From positions 1-60,830 of the forward strand of contig JAONAZ010000006.1 of the NCBI GenBank assembly GCA_028376655.1: a stretch of DNA of 60,830 nucleotides, written 5' to 3'. Under the pieces are notes generated by a model. That model was not told where the DNA came from. It made no database searches and was given only the letters and a program-made list of their open reading frames with translations. The position numbers were made by a program, and so were the translations under genes. Shown in pieces: positions 58,980 through 60,830 of the stretch (within the stretch, counting starts at the first letter, position 1; the number at the start of each line of letters is the position of its first letter). This stretch comes from Acidimicrobiia bacterium (GTDB taxonomy: Bacteria; Actinomycetota; Acidimicrobiia; Actinomarinales; Actinomarinaceae).

Positions 58980-59354
58980 TTAGTTTAAACCTGCTTTAAA
59001 AGTTTTTATTTTTGGCTCCATAGCAGCTAAGTTGTTTTTCATTTCTTCTGATACATCACCTAAGATGGTCATATTTTCAAACTTAGCTAACTCACGAAAT
59101 TTCAGATTAACTGGAGTGCCCAATGCTTTTGTAGCAAGTTCTCCAAAACTCTCGGCATTATCAAATACCTCAACTAATGTCGCTGTGTTGGTATCTTCAT
59201 CAACGTACCATTCAAATTTTTTAAGACCTTCTACACCTAAGCTATCAATAAACTGACATTGTTCATTTTCAATAAAATCTATAAACTCTTCTGCAGACGT
59301 ATAGCTCACATCTATAACGACTCTAAGTTCTCCACTGTTTTTATGTAATTCCAT
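58980..59354 (-). CDS. Hypothetical protein, possibly dimeric alpha-beta-barrel/ABM-like
   Basis: FEWYVDEDTNTATLVEVFDNAESFGELATKALGTPVNLKF. Confidence 0.5.
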   Translation of the reverse strand: MELHKNSGELRVVIDVSYTSAEEFIDFIENEQCQFIDSLGVEGLKKFEWYVDEDTNTATLVEVFDNAESFGELATKALGTPVNLKFRELAKFENMTILGDVSEEMKNNLAAMEPKIKTFKAGLN

Positions 59355-59401
59355 GTAGTCTCCTTTTAATAACAAATCTTATATTAATAATAATGTATTT
59401 T

Positions 59402-59453
59402 GAGCGCTTCCCTTACAAGGAAGAAGTCACAGGTTCAAATCCTGTAGCCGACA
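59402..59453 (+). repeat. tRNA 3'-fragment repeat C (tRNA-Val(TAC)-like)
   Basis: GAGCGCTTCCCTTACAAGGAAGAAGTCACAGGTTCAAATCCTGTAGCCGACA; 45/47 identical to repeat A over the shared core; no 5' half. Confidence 0.85.
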
Positions 59454-59457
59454 TAAA

Positions 59458-60543
59458 TTATTTGCTAAGTGCTTGGTCAGAAAATATTACTTTTCCATTC
59501 ACAACTTCAGCATCATACCAATACTGTCTTGCGATGGTCATCATTTCAGAACTAAAGTAGTCTCCATTACAAGTACTAAAAATAGTTGCGTTTAATAAAA
59601 GCTCTTCATCAAGGTCGCCTCTTTGAACTAATAAATATAGACCTATCGCTGCTTTTTCAGCGATAGCGGGATCTTTAAATTCTGTTGTACTCTCTCCAAC
59701 AGCAATAATATGTTTTATAAACGTTAACCATTCTCCCATTAATTGTTCTTTTGGTATGTTTTGCAAAGTTGCTGTGGTCACCCAGGCAAAATAATTTGCA
59801 CCTCCTTCGACTAAAGCAAAGCTATCTTCTGGAGAATCTGAAAGAAGACAGTCATCTAAATAGGGTAGATGAATTTGTAATGCATGAAAAATTTCATGAA
59901 AAAATACAAACTGTAATTCTATAGGAATTTTCTTTCTCTCGGGATCTATGGTTATTATGACAGTTTTTTTGTTGGATAGTTCCGGGCATAATGCAGCCTG
60001 GACTTGCTGCCCTCCACCTATCTCAGCATAACGAGCAATCTCATAAGCTTGTTGTTCTACATTACACTCAGGACCATAAAATTCTAAAACTCTTTCATAT
60101 ATAGTTGAAACTTCATTCTCATTAAGGACGGGTTCAAAACCAGCTCCTCTGTAAGGAGTATCATTATTTTGAAGTTCACCAACATAATCCCCAACAGGAT
60201 AAATTATGAGAAGTGTTTCAATCTCTGTAGGTATAGTTTTGGATAATGCATAGTTGTAACATTGAATTAGATTCTCATCTGGTATGGATGAGAGATTAAC
60301 TAGGAATAATTCTTCTTTTGGTGGAGGTGCGTCAGGACATTCAAATGAAGAATATCTCTCTTCAAAAGGAACTAGAGGTGCAATAGATTCTTCCTCAAGA
60401 AGAGGATTCTGAACTACATATTTAGTTGTTGTAGTAGTAGAAGTAGCTTGCTCTACTGCTTGCTCAATTTGTTCTTGAATTTCTGATTCCGTTGGTCCAC
60501 AAGATACAAAGATAAGTAAAAGTACGAAGAATTTAGTATTCAT
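59458..60543 (-). CDS. Thr-rich lipoprotein with HExxH metalloprotease-like motif
   Basis: Lipobox FVSCGP, ATSTTTTTKYVV, FVFFHEIFHALQIHLP. Confidence 0.7.
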   Translation of the reverse strand: MNTKFFVLLLIFVSCGPTESEIQEQIEQAVEQATSTTTTTKYVVQNPLLEEESIAPLVPFEERYSSFECPDAPPPKEELFLVNLSSIPDENLIQCYNYALSKTIPTEIETLLIIYPVGDYVGELQNNDTPYRGAGFEPVLNENEVSTIYERVLEFYGPECNVEQQAYEIARYAEIGGGQQVQAALCPELSNKKTVIITIDPERKKIPIELQFVFFHEIFHALQIHLPYLDDCLLSDSPEDSFALVEGGANYFAWVTTATLQNIPKEQLMGEWLTFIKHIIAVGESTTEFKDPAIAEKAAIGLYLLVQRGDLDEELLLNATIFSTCNGDYFSSEMMTIARQYWYDAEVVNGKVIFSDQALSK

Positions 60544-60564
60544 ATTCTAATTCTAATCATTTAA

Positions 60565-60613
60565 GCAAGGGCTCACAGGTTTAAATCCTGTAGCGCCTAC
60601 AGGGGTTTTTCAG
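60565..60613 (+). repeat. tRNA 3'-fragment repeat D (diverged copy of A) plus GGGGTTTTTCAG
   Basis: GCAAGGGCTCACAGGTTTAAATCCTGTAGCGCCTACAGGGGTTTTTCAG. Confidence 0.8.
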
Positions 60614-60638
60614 TAATTAACCCAAATATTTATATGAA

Positions 60639-60669
60639 AACCGCACAATAACCGCACATTTAGTGTGAT
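60639..60669 (+). repeat. Two 11-bp tandem repeats plus TTTAGTGTGAT downstream of repeat D
   Basis: AACCGCACAAT AACCGCACATT, TTTAGTGTGAT overlapping the end. Confidence 0.65.
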
Positions 60670-60678
60670 AATATTTAT

Positions 60679-60830
60679 GTGAAAAAACTTAATATCTTAA
60701 TATTATTTTTAATAATTTATTGTGTTGGGGGTGAAATTGCTGAAGAACCTACAACTACTTCGACTTCAACGACTGCTTCGACTTCAACGACTACTTCGAC
60801 TTCAACGACTACTACTGTTCCAGAAATCAT
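60679..60830 (+). CDS. Thr/Ser-rich lipoprotein, partial (GTG start, 3' end outside window)
   Basis: MKKLNILILFLIIYCVGGEIAEEPTTTSTSTTASTSTTTSTSTTTTVPEI; three 18-bp tandem repeats at 60757-60810. Confidence 0.65.
   Translation, partial: MKKLNILILFLIIYCVGGEIAEEPTTTSTSTTASTSTTTSTSTTTTVPEI

Larger units (their letters stand above)
40193..60600. mobile_element. Putative tRNA-targeting genomic island bounded by repeats A and D (no integrase seen)
   Basis: Direct repeats A/D extend beyond the tRNA into a common downstream layout; interior holds defense and hypothetical genes. Confidence 0.55.

Noticed and set aside
40193-60600. Integrase/transposase inside the island
   Set aside because: Checked the translated ORFs for tyrosine/serine recombinase or DDE patterns; none recognised.
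1-60830. CRISPR array
   Set aside because: No regularly spaced identical repeats seen and no cas-like proteins.

Overview
The window is AT-rich bacterial DNA. It looks like a streamlined marine actinobacterium, in the style of Candidatus Actinomarina. Support for this is a proteorhodopsin-like MACRhodopsin-type pump and the actinobacterial order rplY-pth ... mazG-eno-divIC-DUF501-ppx-tRNA-Leu; this is inference, not a database result. Positions 1-39.8 kb are mostly ordinary core genome: E1alpha/E3, two suf clusters, a nucleoside ABC transporter operon, fumC, rpiB, a heterodimeric ABC exporter, a PPOX-MenA-like fusion plus UbiE-like gene, rhodopsin, class II photolyase, eno/mazG/pth, and drrAB. 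After an intact tRNA-Arg(CCT) at 39.9 kb the window becomes an accessory island with no visible integrase. It carries a complete type I R-M system, a split DUF4011/SF1-helicase/Vsr-like nuclease pair, an AlbA_2 protein, an NrtR-like Nudix regulator facing an SGNH-hydrolase/matrixin operon, Thr-rich lipoproteins and small Cys-rich proteins. The most interesting signal is four direct repeats (A 40127, B 56530, C 59402, D 60565), each the 3' part of a tRNA gene without its 5' half. The outermost two (A, D) share an extended layout: tRNA 3' end, (A/G)GGGTTTTTCAG, about 25 bp, two 11-bp tandem repeats, then TTTAGTGTGAT. This fits att-like boundaries of a about 20.4 kb tRNA-targeting element, subdivided into cassettes. 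Other items of note are two palindromic operators 63 bp apart upstream of the matrixin operon, an alpha-GPT-pyrophosphorylase/HMUDK-helical-like protein next to a nucleoside transporter, and an extra base in a G9 homopolymer inside tRNA-Leu.
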